64,000 nucleotides of DNA from Cliona cf. orientalis (taxonomy: Eukaryota > Porifera > Demospongiae > Clionaida > Clionaidae): NCBI GenBank assembly GCA_963930775.1, contig OZ005690.1:9760411-9824410 (forward strand). Direction: 5' to 3'. The notes under the pieces are model-generated. The model made no database searches, was not told the origin of the DNA, and saw only the letters and a list, made by a program, of their open reading frames with translations. This document shows positions 24,401 through 35,992 of this stretch, in pieces; the first letter of the stretch is position 1; every line of letters starts with the position of its first letter. The position numbers and the translations under genes were made by a program.

Positions 24401-25361
24401 CACCCTGAGGATAAAGTGATGCACAACTAAATGCAGCAAGTTTCACTACATTATCTAGAACGCGTGCATTGACCGTTATCTGTTGCACCTGTGAAGGTAT
24501 CGGTTGAGTTGATCTGCTATTACTTCCGACGACTTGAGTCGAAGTGATTCCTACTGAATGGATAGTTCCTGATTCCTGGTTGGCCACACTTACGTGACAG
24601 CCTGACGATATCAATGTTGTGGTCACGCATGAGTTCGAGTTCACGTGCACAACTGATCTGGGTGGCGATTCACTGATGATTATAGGCATAGATCTATTGG
24701 TATCATTATTATTACTAACAGTAGTCACCTCAATAGTAGCCTCCGTAACGTTATCATTCCCGGTATCCCCAGGTTCAGTTTGGGTAGAAGGTGTTGCTTG
24801 AGTGCATCCAGTGGTCACTGTGACCTGGTTAGCCTCATCCTCGGCGGGCGGTTGTAGATTCGTCATGGCGTTTCTATTGTGATCCAGAGTTACTGTACTG
24901 TTTATCGAGCTACGTGTACGTGTGTTTGAGGGAGAGTAGCTCTGATCATCCTGAGATGAAATATCTCCAGGCAATGTTATCACAGGCGCTGGCGCCGACT
25001 CCAGGCGGAGCGGCCCGCGGCGTCGCTGCTGTTCATGTTCGGCAGACTGAGCGGGCTCACCGTGATCTTGTGGAGATACGATTACGAGTGCAATCTGCTG
25101 GGAATTTGAACCTCTACTGGAAATATCCTGAATAACAACTGCTTCGCGTTCGCCGTGAGTATCATAGTGCGCGTAAGGACTCCCGTTGATCGGCTGTTCA
25201 TCCTCGGGCAGAGGGTCGGCGCCGATTAATATCACCGGCTGAGCACTATTCGTTGAATTTATACCGCTGAGAGGCGATTCATGATCATCGTCGGAGCTGA
25301 TGATCTCTGCGCCAGGTTCTTCATCAGAAATAACGATGCATTCTTCCTTCGGATCCGCCAT
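18459..25361 (-). CDS. Gene B: SIM / CXXC-like finger / Roc-COR GTPase / Death domain protein
   Basis: Seven exons: 25361-23666, 23393-23072, 22830-22724, 21834-21727, 21476-21234, 20797-19043, 18826-18459; about 1532 aa. Every junction has GT-AG ends and matching phase (1,2,1,1,1,1). Start MADPKEEC has a good Kozak context (agcATGG), and its context is conserved in gene C. Residues 8-13 (CIVISDEE) look like a SUMO-interaction motif; ~20-640 are Ser/Thr/Pro-rich and disordered. The CXXC-like finger near 650-690 reads RCGVCENC..DCGICRYC then NKPCLRWS: no KFGG, and Ser where the eighth Cys is expected. The P-loop GPPG|TGKS (~744) is split by an intron; G3 is DTGGLP, G4-like GMFKD; a COR-like region (IPIRWFLFLNLLK) and a Death domain (TNKWEEIGLQL, PPFTWPVII) follow. 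Its tail runs into a MITE before stopping. G3 has Leu where C has Gln. Confidence 0.85.
20950..21155. mobile_element. MITE in gene B intron 5, also present in gene C
   Basis: An inverted-repeat element with tagccggaaatattggcag on the left and ctgccaaattttctggctat on the right, with internal repeats of aatttggtggtt. The equivalent intron of gene C holds the same element (31392-31605), so it inserted before the B/C duplication. Boundaries are approximate. Confidence 0.65.
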
Positions 25362-25433
25362 GCTTGAAATCAAGAGCACCTGTACATTAATTATAAACCG
25401 CACCCTCAATCCGCCGCCAAAGTAACAATCGTT

Positions 25434-25443
25434 GCGCATGCGC
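25434..25443. promoter_or_regulatory. NRF-1-like palindrome upstream of gene B
   Basis: GCGCATGCGC about 73 bp upstream of the gene B start codon. It matches the core of the metazoan NRF-1 site. The equivalent site is present upstream of gene C and PTGR1. Function is inferred. Confidence 0.5.
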
Positions 25444-25649
25444 ACATTAAAATAAATTAATAACTGTTAATAATAATATTATTGTGGACGCTATAATTTT
25501 ATAACTATTATCCTTATAATGTTATAAATAGAATAGACGTCATTCAGGGCTTATCTTCTTACCACAACTGCATGCGAACAATTGACATCTGACGACCCTT
25601 ACCATAAAAAGCTCAAAATTATTAAATAATGGCTATAATACAATTATTA

Positions 25650-26924
25650 GTAGGCATGTCAGAATCATAAAAAATTGCCTATAAAAAACCTGCACACATT
25701 TAAATATTATGAAGTTTCAGGGATCATAACTACTCACTACAATGTGCTACGAACACCAAACTTGCACCACAGGCTTCAGAAAAGATAGCACTACACTGCA
25801 GTATCTAAAGTGTTGGGTTGTAAACACTTCCGGCATTGCAGGGCTTCAGGAAAACTCCATAAAATACCACATACTCAACTGCTGTGGCACACAAATATTG
25901 CTAATGGATAACTTCAACTTGCTCCATGCTGCTCACATTTCCAGGGCATTTTATGCTTCTAGGGGTACTTCAGGGTGCTGATTTCAAATTTTTCAGTAGT
26001 TTCAACCATTTTTGAAGTGTTTGGTCGAAAAGAGCTCAATCAGCATTTTACTTTGTGTAAAATAGCATGTGTACATATGAGAAAATGCGTTGAAAATATG
26101 AAAAATGAAATTTTTGGCTCAAACTACCCCTAGCTAGACTATTTCTGCCAAAAAACATGCTACATAGAAAGTGCACACACTTTAAACTCTTTGTTGCTTC
26201 TAAGGAACTCGGGGCTTGTCTTACACTTTAAGAATAGATTCCACTTCAGAAAATAATATTAATATGTGTATAATGTGCATATACATGTGTGAACATGTGT
26301 GTGTACCACTGTGAGAGTTCTTTAAACTCTTTGTTGCTTCTAAGGAACTCGGGGCTTGTCTTACACTTTAAGAATAGATTCCACTTCAGAAAATAATATT
26401 AATATGTGTATAATGTGCATATACATGTGTGAACATGTGTGTGTACCACTGTGAGAGTTTATGTATGTGTTTGAGTGGACATTTAAACTAGAAATTTCAA
26501 AAAATCATGCATGAAGTCAGCTTCTGGAATTCTGAGGCAGTGAAGTATTAGCTACAATAACAGTCAAACCAGTATGCACACCAAATTTTTTTTATTCATT
26601 AATGCATGTTAAATTCATCAGTAGAATAAGCAGAGAGGTACTTACATGCTATATTTCAAGTTTGGAGTCAATCACTAGTGTAGCTTTTGAGTTATAGGCC
26701 TCTAAAGCAATCAACATGTTACGTGCCATTCCCCTATTGGAATAGTACACACAAGCCTGGCAGAAAAATTGTGATGTTTAGAAATATTAAAACAGCCATA
26801 TCTCCGCAACCACTCAATGAAATTTTACGGAACAAAGACTAAATTGTATCTTGAAGCCTCCTTTAGTATTACGTGTAGCAAAGAAAGTGTAAGGGATAAT
26901 CTAAAATTTTGATGTAATCTGCCT
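25650..26924. mobile_element. ~1.28 kb insertion between gene B promoter and a GT61 remnant
   Basis: The flank upstream of gene B (aatggctataatacaattatta, ending 25649) resumes at 26925 with attattagtgatcagtg. In the paralogous position near gene C (35950-36000) the two halves are nearly contiguous. The insert is bounded by attatta on both sides and begins gtaggca, ends tgcct. No coding capacity is seen. It contains the exact tandem duplication at 26181-26460. Element class is not determined. Confidence 0.7.
26181..26460. repeat. 140-bp tandem duplication, two copies nearly exact
   Basis: 26181-26320 and 26321-26460 are identical by eye except for the last base (c versus t). Either a very recent duplication or an assembly artefact. 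Confidence 0.95.
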
Positions 26925-26931
26925 ATTATTA

Positions 26932-26978
26932 GTGATCAGTGTAAATTGCCGTGTGAACCCAAAAATAATATTCAATAT
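26932..26978 (-). pseudogene. Scrap of a GT61 3' end
   Basis: gtgatcagtgtaaattgccg and the following gtgaacccaaaa match the last codons and stop of the GT61 gene at 35993 (the LGSHGNLH terminus). Similarity ends near 26978. It shows that the segment duplicated to make genes B and C reached into the neighbouring GT61 gene. Confidence 0.8.
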
Positions 26979-28421
26979 CCAGGGGGGTAAGGGGGATGCA
27001 AGTGTACCCCCCTTTGGGCTGCATCCAACATTAAGAAGTAGCTACTGATGATAAACTAAATGGAACCCCCCTTCCGGCTATAGAACTAAGAAAAATGCTG
27101 CTATGGCTCACCTTAGAATGCTTTAGAAGAAAATTCGTTCGAAAACAGATCAATTGGACTCGTAGGGCTGGTAGTTTGTCTTAGAAACGATCGAAATTGG
27201 CGTGGTTTTGCCCTAAAGTGGGCGTGGCTTCTAAATTTCGTGCAAGGGTGTACTACAACAACGGTCCTATAGATGTTTACGTAAAAGTAGGAAAATTACC
27301 ATGATTCTATCATGGGAAAGATTTTACGTGACTTCTCTCTTGGGTTAATCATGGGGAGATTTTACGTGACTTCTGCCATGATATATAATATTATTATAAT
27401 CATGGGAGGATTTTACGTAATATGTAAAGTATTCCCAGTGTTTACATTAATTTTGTTACTTTATATGGGAAGATTTTACGTAAGGTCAAAGTTTTTACGT
27501 AAAATCTTCCCAGGTAATACTGATTTACCAACACAATAATCAGGGGGCGCTTTATGTGTGACCTCTGACCTCACGTAAAATCTTTCCATGTAATACAGCT
27601 GATTTACCAACAGGTCTGAGGAGATGATTAATTTTATGTACGACCTCTGACCTTACAGCATATCTTTGCTGACATTAATGTCATCCCACAATATATTATT
27701 ATTTATTATAATATCTGGGAAGGTTTTACATGAGAATATTAAAGTGAGCATGCACGCATGCGCATGCATGCATGCAGTGTATTGTTGCAGTATTATCAGC
27801 CCAGACTTGTATATTATATTATTATCTGTCAGTACAAGTATCTACAGCAAAATTGAAGGCTAGGCCTATACTAGGCTATAGTCTGGGTGCAAGGACTACG
27901 TTATGATCTAATTTCAGTAGCTAGCTAGCTGTCACAAATTCTGTAGCTAGCTTCATACATGTAGCTAGTAGTCAGAGTATAATAATATTATATAGCCTCA
28001 GTGGCGAAAATCCCGATTTACTGGGGATGAATCATGCATGGTACGCAACTGTTTTTTGTACTCCTTATCCCTTGGTCTTTATAGTGACCATAGACAATCA
28101 ACAGATAGTTGCTTGTACTGATGTACTGTGGATCGAAGATAGTAGAGGGGGCATCCAAATCCTCCCCCTCTACTATTAAAATCTATAATTATTATTATTA
28201 TTATGAACGAAGGTTTGCCCCCTCAACGATTTACATCACCCTAGTATAAAATTAATTATCATGATAATAGTAACTCATGAATCCTTTTCAGTTTGCACAC
28301 GAAATGTGGTAGCTACTTGTACCACATGTACTATCATACTGGTAAAGAGCACATTTGAATCAATGCAATTGAATGATAATACAGCTGTGGAAATAAATTT
28401 TCATCGTGACAAAATTAATCT
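26979..28421. other. Intergenic between B and C arrays, with TTTTACGT repeats
   Basis: No gene seen. 27300-27640 carries several copies of gggaagattttacgt and its complement, plus two copies of a block containing gtaatac...tgatttaccaaca, a degenerate repeat cluster. An alternating catgcatgc tract lies near 27750. Confidence 0.5.
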
Positions 28422-31400
28422 TCACGAGGCTATCAAATGCTTTGCTTTCAGTTGACTAGCTAGCCTAAACTCAGCCACTGAGGGTGACTCTAGTGCACTG
28501 ATGATCACTGACCAAGTGAATGGAGGAGTCAATTGCGTCTCCCACTTGTTGAAAACCTTGATGAAGCACGCTCCAATTCTCTCTTGTTCTTCTATTTTGA
28601 TACGTTCTATATCAGTGTGAGAAAGGTGAAGCTGAAGCCCAATCTCCTCCCACTTGTTAGTCTGAGAAGCGACTTCATTCAACAGGTCAAGGAGAGTTGC
28701 AATGGGGCTATCTAAAATTTAATTATGAGTGTCAAGAGGGAGAGGAAGGAGGAAGAGAGGGAAATAGGAAGGAAGGGAGAGAAGGGGGTAGACTGATTGC
28801 AAAAAATAGTTATATCTTAGCCCCAGGTGACTGTAGTCTAAGATTTGTGAAATTCGTGAAGGTTTTCCCCTTTGAAAGTTTCCCGTAATCTCTATGCATA
28901 TTATCATAATTATTATTCCATACAGCAGTTATTAATAGCTACATACATACATGCACACACTAACATGCATGTGCAGATGCTTACTCTCTGTGGTGAACCA
29001 CACCATCTGTTGAGGTGTCAGCTGTCTTGCTCGCTTTGACGAATTCCTGATGCATTTAGAAGACCACTTCCTCGTCTTTTGGCTGAATGTTGCAGCAGTG
29101 CCATGAGGCTCACTCACCCCACAGTCAATACGACATGAGAATCCCACATTAACCTCCAGGTCTGTGGGACTGTACGACAGACTCTCAGCAGCATACCACA
29201 GGGCACCATAGATCGTTCGTCGAATGTCACAAAGATGTTCTTGTTCGCAAGTGGAGTAGATTTCGATGTGTGAGACCATGTCCATGATTACCACTCTACC
29301 TAATGGAGCTGCTCGCTGCACTTCGCTATCACCCATGATGAGATCACGTAGCTCAAATTCGATCAGATTTCGTTTTCGTTCGAGTTGGCATTGCGTACTC
29401 TCGACAACCCACTTGGGCAGCTTTGCAAGGTGAGCAACAGAGGCACAAAAAATACCACGAGGGGAGTACCCAAAAGGAAATGAAATGAACAGCGGCTCTA
29501 TTCCAAGCTCTTGCATGTGTGAGTGAATGGCGATCAGCAGCTGGGAATTGTGCTCTTTACGGTGGAGGGCTAGGACGCATGGAATAAAGAAGCGATCGTG
29601 ACTAACTTCCGCAATAATGCAAAGCTTCACTAAGAGATACAAGAGGTTATCAATGTTAAAGGTGACTTCATCAAAGCCACTACGAAGGGATCTTACCCTT
29701 TCCAGCATATCCCTAGTGAAAATACCTGTTCTATGGAATTCTAACCTCTCTCGTCTTGGTAAACCAGACCGATCTTCGCGACAATCAAAGCTCTGAGCAA
29801 TAATTTCAGACACCTTATTGAAGAGAAACTCTGGCGAACAGAATACTACATTGCGAAGTATGTTCGGAAAGTACAAAATCAGGTTAAGCTCATCGAATAA
29901 CAATAACGCATCATCTACATCACTTTTGTCCATCATAATGTCTTCTCGTTCTGCAATTCCGTAGCACTCGGTCAGACTCAAGAACGGACTCTTGTGTTCC
30001 TTTAGAAGATTGAGGAATAGAAACCATCGAATGGGAATCTTCACTCCAAGACCCTCCGTGACTCGTTCAATATGTGCATGAAGATCATCAATGACATCAC
30101 CATTCCCCGCCCAGCCCTCTTCGCTACCATCAATACAAAAAACTGGCTTATGAACGTGTCGGGAGGGGGTGAGAGCAACGCACTTTTTCGACTGGGTGAA
30201 TGGCCTGATGCACTCGTTTACTGCTCTGTGCTTTTCTTGCAGCATTTCATCACTGCATTGATCTTTGAACATGCCAATGACAGCAAAATGTGGTTTAGGG
30301 GGGGTGGTCCTGGTAGCTCGCTTGGTGATATTTCTGGAGAAAATGCACGAACATATGGTACGCAGCGACTGCTCAAGATATTCTCGATTCGTTACTAGCA
30401 TCTCATCTGGAACAGAATATCTCACACCGTTGATCTCGTAGTCAAATCGTGGGCACTGGTCAAGCGACTCGTTAAGCTTATGAACGAGTAGGGTCACGGA
30501 GGAGTTCCTCACAAAGATCGGCATGATTTCCTGAAACTGCGGCTGCCCACCAGTGTCCACGATGTACAGGAGTTTCATTTTGTTCAGACATTTTGGTTTT
30601 CCTTTGCGCGTCGATAGCATCTTGAGGTGTTTTTTTATCACTTTCCTGATGGATGATATTCGGCGCTTCTGTTGGGGTCGACTTTGTAATGCAGGATCTG
30701 AAGATGTTTCACCACCACTAGCACTCCTGCTACCTACAGTGTCATCATGAAAAGAGATTCTATATAATTGTTCATGATGCATAACATGAAACACTCATGG
30801 GCTTCTGGTTGTGTATGTTGCAGGTGTTATTGAGAACACTACAGCTAAATAATAATAATATACTGTACAAGGAGTGAGCTTGCTTTGCTCGCTCACTCCT
30901 TTATCTTTGTGCTGCATATTATTGTGCATGTACCGTCGACGACCTTTACCTACATATTTTGCGCATGCGCTCGCACGTGCACGTACTTCCTGATCATGTG
31001 ACTTTGTCAATCAGCTAGCTGAAGAAACTCGTTAGTTGTCTTGCAGCTTTGCTTGTAAGGGCTCCCAAGAGAAGACGCGTACGTAGAATAGAATCGCCTC
31101 CTTCTGAACAGCACCTATGGGCAATATTGACTCCAGAGTTTCACCCCTTTGCATTCTCCAGGCCGCCATTGTAAGTGGTAATGTTCAGTCCTAATTCTGC
31201 CCTGGTGTTTCTTTGAAGCAGCTGACGTTAGTCGCTGCTGGGGCCATACCTAGCCGTGTCAGTGGGCTATCTGTTGTATCGCCCCAAGTCCAGCGATGCC
31301 TAGAAATAAAACGTTTTAGCTCGGGTCGAATCGCTTCCGGTCACCTTTCCGGACGTACGCACGCACGCACGGACAACTATAATCTTAGTATAATGATAGC

Positions 31401-34400
31401 TGGAAATATTGGCAGGAATTAACTTTGGTGGTTATAATTATGTTAGTGGATTTAAATTTGGTGGTTCGGTACGGGATCGCCATAATATGTATATATACAA
31501 TAATTTTTGGCGGATTTTAATTTGGCGGTTGTAATAATAAATGTAGACTGCCAAACTGCCAAATTTAATTTCCCACCAAAATTTTCTGGCTATACGGTAG
31601 CTAATATGAACAAGCTTAAAATTGGAAACACCCATGATAATAATATTATTATTAATAAGATACCTACCTTTGGTTTGGTTATGAATGGTCTTTGCAATGA
31701 GCAGTGACAATTTCTTACTGCTAACAACCAGCCACTTGACCTTTGACCCACTCTTATTTCGATGAAACTCGACTATCTCTTCCTCGAAGTCGTGAGTGAC
31801 ACAAGCTGCAGGGATAATCTGATCAGCCTCTGTGGCCAGGGCTGTGCTCTGACGCTGAGCTGGACGACTCTTGCCAGAGACGAGAGCTCGGAAATGTGAT
31901 TTACCTGTACCTGCATTGCAATGCATATAAGCATAATGCTAGTTCAGCTCCATGTATAACATAGTATTATAATGATATTATCAGGAGTATACACATTACA
32001 AGGAGTGTGTAACGCACACAGTAGTAGTTCAAACATCTCTTTACTGATTTGACATCACAACATGGGCCTGAATGCATGTCATTAAAAGCTAGGTACCTAA
32101 ATTGCTACCACTGAATTATATAATTCTGTATACATGTAGCTACAACAAAGTTACTATCAAAACACTAATAGGACAGTGCAGACAAGACATTCATGACTTC
32201 ATGGTTTTAGTGGTTGCATATTAATGATATTCTGTGATATCAATCTGGAAAGAGGTGGGTTGCATACTCCTGGTACCTAGTAATGTACTCCTGATAATAT
32301 TATCAGCCTTCATATTCAATGATTAATGTCTATGCTGATAGCAATCAAACTACAGTAGCTACAGTAGCTCTATAGACCACAACAGACCCTTCATATCATC
32401 TATAGTAGTGAGCTAACCTGGAGGTCCTGAAACTCCACATTTTGCCGTGAATATTTCAACATATCCATCTCTGAGAGCTCTGTCCAATCTCTCGTGAAAC
32501 TCATCATCACTTTCATTATCAGACTCTATATGAACACACATGATAAATCAATATCTGGAAGTGTTAGAGTGGGGTAAGCCATATATAACACTTCCATGCA
32601 CCCATAACCCTCTCCCTCCTTCCCCCTTCCATGCATCCACACCACTTCCCTATCATTATCAGACTCTATACGAATATACATGAAAAATTAATATCTGGAA
32701 GTGTTATATATACATGTATATACATAGAGAGAGTGGAGTAAGCTATAATACTTCGATCCACTCACAACCCTCTCCCTCCCTCCCCCTTCCATCCACACCA
32801 CTTCCCTATCATTTCAAGGATCATTACCATAATAGGATGGCTGTATCTACATGTACATTGTAAACAAAATTCCAATGGTTTACCATAATATTATTATTAT
32901 TACTAGTTCACATGCAGTGTTTTATATAGCACATGTAGACATTCATAGGAAGCCAACTAAACAAGCATGCATGGGCAATAGACTAGAAATAACTAATTTC
33001 ATGCCCACCCCAGTATAAATAATAATTTAGGGAGAATCCTGACTCAAATTAGCTCCTGAATTTATCAATGCTTGGACACATTGACTAGCTAGCACAGATG
33101 CAAATGCCAGCAGCTATATCTATATACACACACTTGTATGCATACCTGATAATCGTAGATCTATCAAAGAGGGCGGGTGATGCACAGGAGCTCCACTGCT
33201 TGATGATTGGCCCCCTTGGCTCCATCTAAGGCAAGGTTTGTTCTTCCTTTTTCTGCAGAATGTACGTCGATGCAATTCGATGCTGTGTTGTGATATTTCA
33301 TTATTAACTTACATGCATGGTTGATGATAGCGTTTTTTATCCCTATTGGAAGGATATGGAGAGGGAGAGAGTGATAGAGAGTGAGAGCATGGAGATGTAC
33401 CATAAACATTGAATATCGTTTGTATTAACTTTAAAGATTATCGTAAGTTTATCTAATGGTAGACTAAGTCAGCAATCATTACTTACAAGCAATATCGGCA
33501 GATGCTACAGTCGGGAATACGGCAGTTTTCACACTCTCCACACCTTTTCCTTTTTTTCTTTTTTTGTTTCGGCACTTCGTTCAACTGACCCGCTGAACAA
33601 TCTGATGACAGTTCTTGTTCTGTCAAATTAGCAGTTTGTGTGCTACTAATAGAATTCTCTTCCATGCTAAACGATCTCTGAGTGCTGTATGGCATAATAT
33701 TACTACTGGATGACTCCCCTGTAGTTGCTCGTAGACGGAAGGATGGATCAAGTACCATAGGATCGCCAAGATTTGCTGATTCAGGAGGTAAAGGCGGAGA
33801 GATCAGTGCACCAAGCAAATCTGTGCAGGCAGAGAGAAAACATACACATTTGATAGTATGAAAAGGTGCTATTAATTTTACGTAAGACTTAGTATAATAT
33901 TATTATAGTGATAGTATTATATTATAACTATTATGCACAGAATTCTCAATTCCTAACCAGGTGCACGTGAGGATATTCACAAGCTTACAAATCTCAGAAT
34001 CATAATTCATGGGCCACCCTTGTTTCAAGCATGCTTCTTCAGGGAAGGGGTGGACATGTAACATGCAGGAAACGGGGACTCGTAGACAGTTGCATGAGAA
34101 TCCCTACCTGGAGGTGTCTGGTTGGTTATCATCACTTCTTTGTTATTAATCTCAGCCAGTCCAGGAGTGGGACGTAAGGCTTGATTCTCTTCGTCGTCGA
34201 AAATAGTAGTCACTGAGTTAGCTCGCTTGTTTCTGTCCGTCATCTTGGGTCTTTTTCTCGGTGGTGCGCTCTGCAGTGACCATGTACTTTCGTTTGATAT
34301 CTCTCTCCTTAGCACGCTACGAAAATTCGGGACGGGAGTTGGACATCCATCGTCAAATGAAGCTTCTGAAGGCATTATTTCTGTGAGTGTAGAATTGAAT

Positions 34401-35803
34401 GAGCTCTCGTTGTGCAAACTCAAATTGCCCCTAGTGGTGAGTGAAGTGGATTCTTTCGTCTTTGATGCTGCTGTTGGAGTGGAGGACTGTATATTCATTC
34501 GTACAGGAGTCCCCCCAGTGTGTGTGTCGAATTCTTCAGGACTCTGATTGGCACCCAGTACGATCGGCTCAGATGATGCACCTTCTTGTTGTACCCCTAG
34601 CTTACTCGAGGTTGGTGGGATATATATCACTTCTTTATCCATTTCATGTAAAACACTAGTAGACCCACCACTGCTACTAACACTAGTCCTGTTAGAAGTC
34701 TCAGACTCCTGCGTATTGCCTGGCACGTGCACACCTGAAGTAGCACCTAACAGGGATAATGCAGGCCTAGGCTCATCTTGAGGCGCTTCAGCGTTGGTTA
34801 GTAGTCGATAGAGATTGATCTCATGCTGCTGAGCATTTCCACCCCGAGGATAAAGTGATGCACAACTGAACGCAGCAAGTTTCACTACATTATCTAGAAC
34901 GCGTGCATTGACCGTTATCTGTTGCACCTGTGAAGGTATCAGTTGAGTTGATCTGCTATTACTTCCTACGACTTGAGTCGAAGCGGCTCCTACTGAATGG
35001 ACAGTTCCTGATTCCTGATTGGCCACACTCACGTGACAGCCTGACGATATCGATGTTGTGGTCACGTACGAGTTCAAATTCAAGTTCATGTGCACAACTG
35101 ATCTGGGTGGTGATTCACTGATAACTATAGGCATAGACCTATTGGTATCACGACTGTTACTAACAGTAGTCACCTGAATAGTAGCCTCCGTAACGTTATT
35201 ATTCCTATCCCCAGGTCTTTGGGTAGCAGGTGTTGTTTGAGTACATCCCTGAGTGGTCATCTGGTTAGCCTCATGCTCGGCGGGCATCATGGCGTTTCTA
35301 TTGTGATCCAGAGTACTGTCTATCAAGCTACGTATACGTGTGTACATGTTTGAGGGAGAGTAGCTCTGATCATCCTGAGATGAAATATCTCCCGGCAATG
35401 TTATCACATGCGCCAGCGGGCGGAGAGGCCCCGCGGCGTGGCCTCCTTGCTGCTGTTCACGTTCGGCAGACTGAGCGGCGGGTTCACCGCGATCTTGCGG
35501 GGATACGATTACGACACTAGCTTGCCTCGACGCTAACGATGCAATCTGTTGGGAATTTGAACCTCTACTGGAAATACCTTGAATCACAACTGCTTCACGT
35601 TCGCCGCGAGTACCATAGTGTGCGTAAGCACTCCCGTTGATCGGCTGCTCATCCTCAGGCCGAGGGTCGGCGCCGATTAATATCGGCTGAGCACCATTCA
35701 TTGGATTTACACTGCTGTGGGATGATTCATCGTCGGAGCTGATGATCTCTGTGCCAGGTTCTTCATCAGAAATAACGATAAATTCTTCCTTCGGATCCGC
35801 CAT
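28422..35803 (-). CDS. Gene C: SIM / CXXC-like finger / Roc-COR GTPase / Death domain protein
   Basis: Seven exons with the same phases as gene B: 35803-34108, 33820-33487, 33252-33146, 32525-32418, 31910-31668, 30733-28985, 28711-28422; about 1508 aa. Exons 1, 3, 4 and 5 have the same lengths as in B (1696, 107, 108 and 243 nt). The N-terminal FIVISDEEPG is SIM-like. Finger: RCGECENC..DCSICRYC then NKPCLRWS. P-loop GPPG|TGKSHF is split by an intron; G3 DTGGQPQFQE is canonical; G4-like GMFKD; COR-like KIPIRWFLFLNLLK; Death domain TNKWEEIGLQLHL ending KHLIAS with its own TGA stop. The CDS starts 190 bp downstream of the 3' end of a GT61 gene on the same strand. Its introns hold an extra ~525-bp element relative to B. 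Confidence 0.87.
30865..31390. mobile_element. Gene C-specific intron insertion
   Basis: The intron between exons 5 and 6 is longer in C than in B. The extra sequence begins near tgtacaaggagtgagcttgc, with a 10-bp hairpin aggagtgagc/gctcactcct, and ends near gcacgcacggacaac. No transposase. It post-dates the B/C duplication, or was lost from B. Confidence 0.55.
31392..31605. mobile_element. MITE in gene C intron, orthologous to 20950 copy
   Basis: Inverted ends gatagctggaaatattggca and ccaaaattttctggctatac, internal atttggtggtt repeats, at the same intron position as in gene B. Confidence 0.65.
32510..32818. repeat. Tandem duplication overlapping gene C exon 4 acceptor
   Basis: The block with tcattatcagactctata and aatatctggaagtg is repeated about 138 bp further on (32514 and 32652), and the pyrimidine-rich tail accctctccctcc...ccacaccacttccc recurs at 32605 and 32767. 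The upstream copy carries a second partial acceptor, so a decoy splice site may exist. Gene B has a single copy. Confidence 0.8.
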
Positions 35804-35892
35804 GCTTGAAATCAAGAGACACATGTACATATATGTATGTACACCTGTACATTAAACCGCACCGTCAATCTGCCGCCAAAGTAACAATCGTT

Positions 35893-35902
35893 GCGCATGC
35901 GC
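35893..35902. promoter_or_regulatory. NRF-1-like palindrome upstream of gene C
   Basis: GCGCATGCGC, 90 bp upstream of the gene C ATG, in a block conserved with gene B (acaatcgttgcgcatgcgca). Function inferred. Confidence 0.5.
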
Positions 35903-35992
35903 ACAGTATAATACAATTGATATCTGACGACCCTTACCATAAAAAGCTCAAAATTCAAATAATGGCTATAATACAATAATAATAATTAGTGA

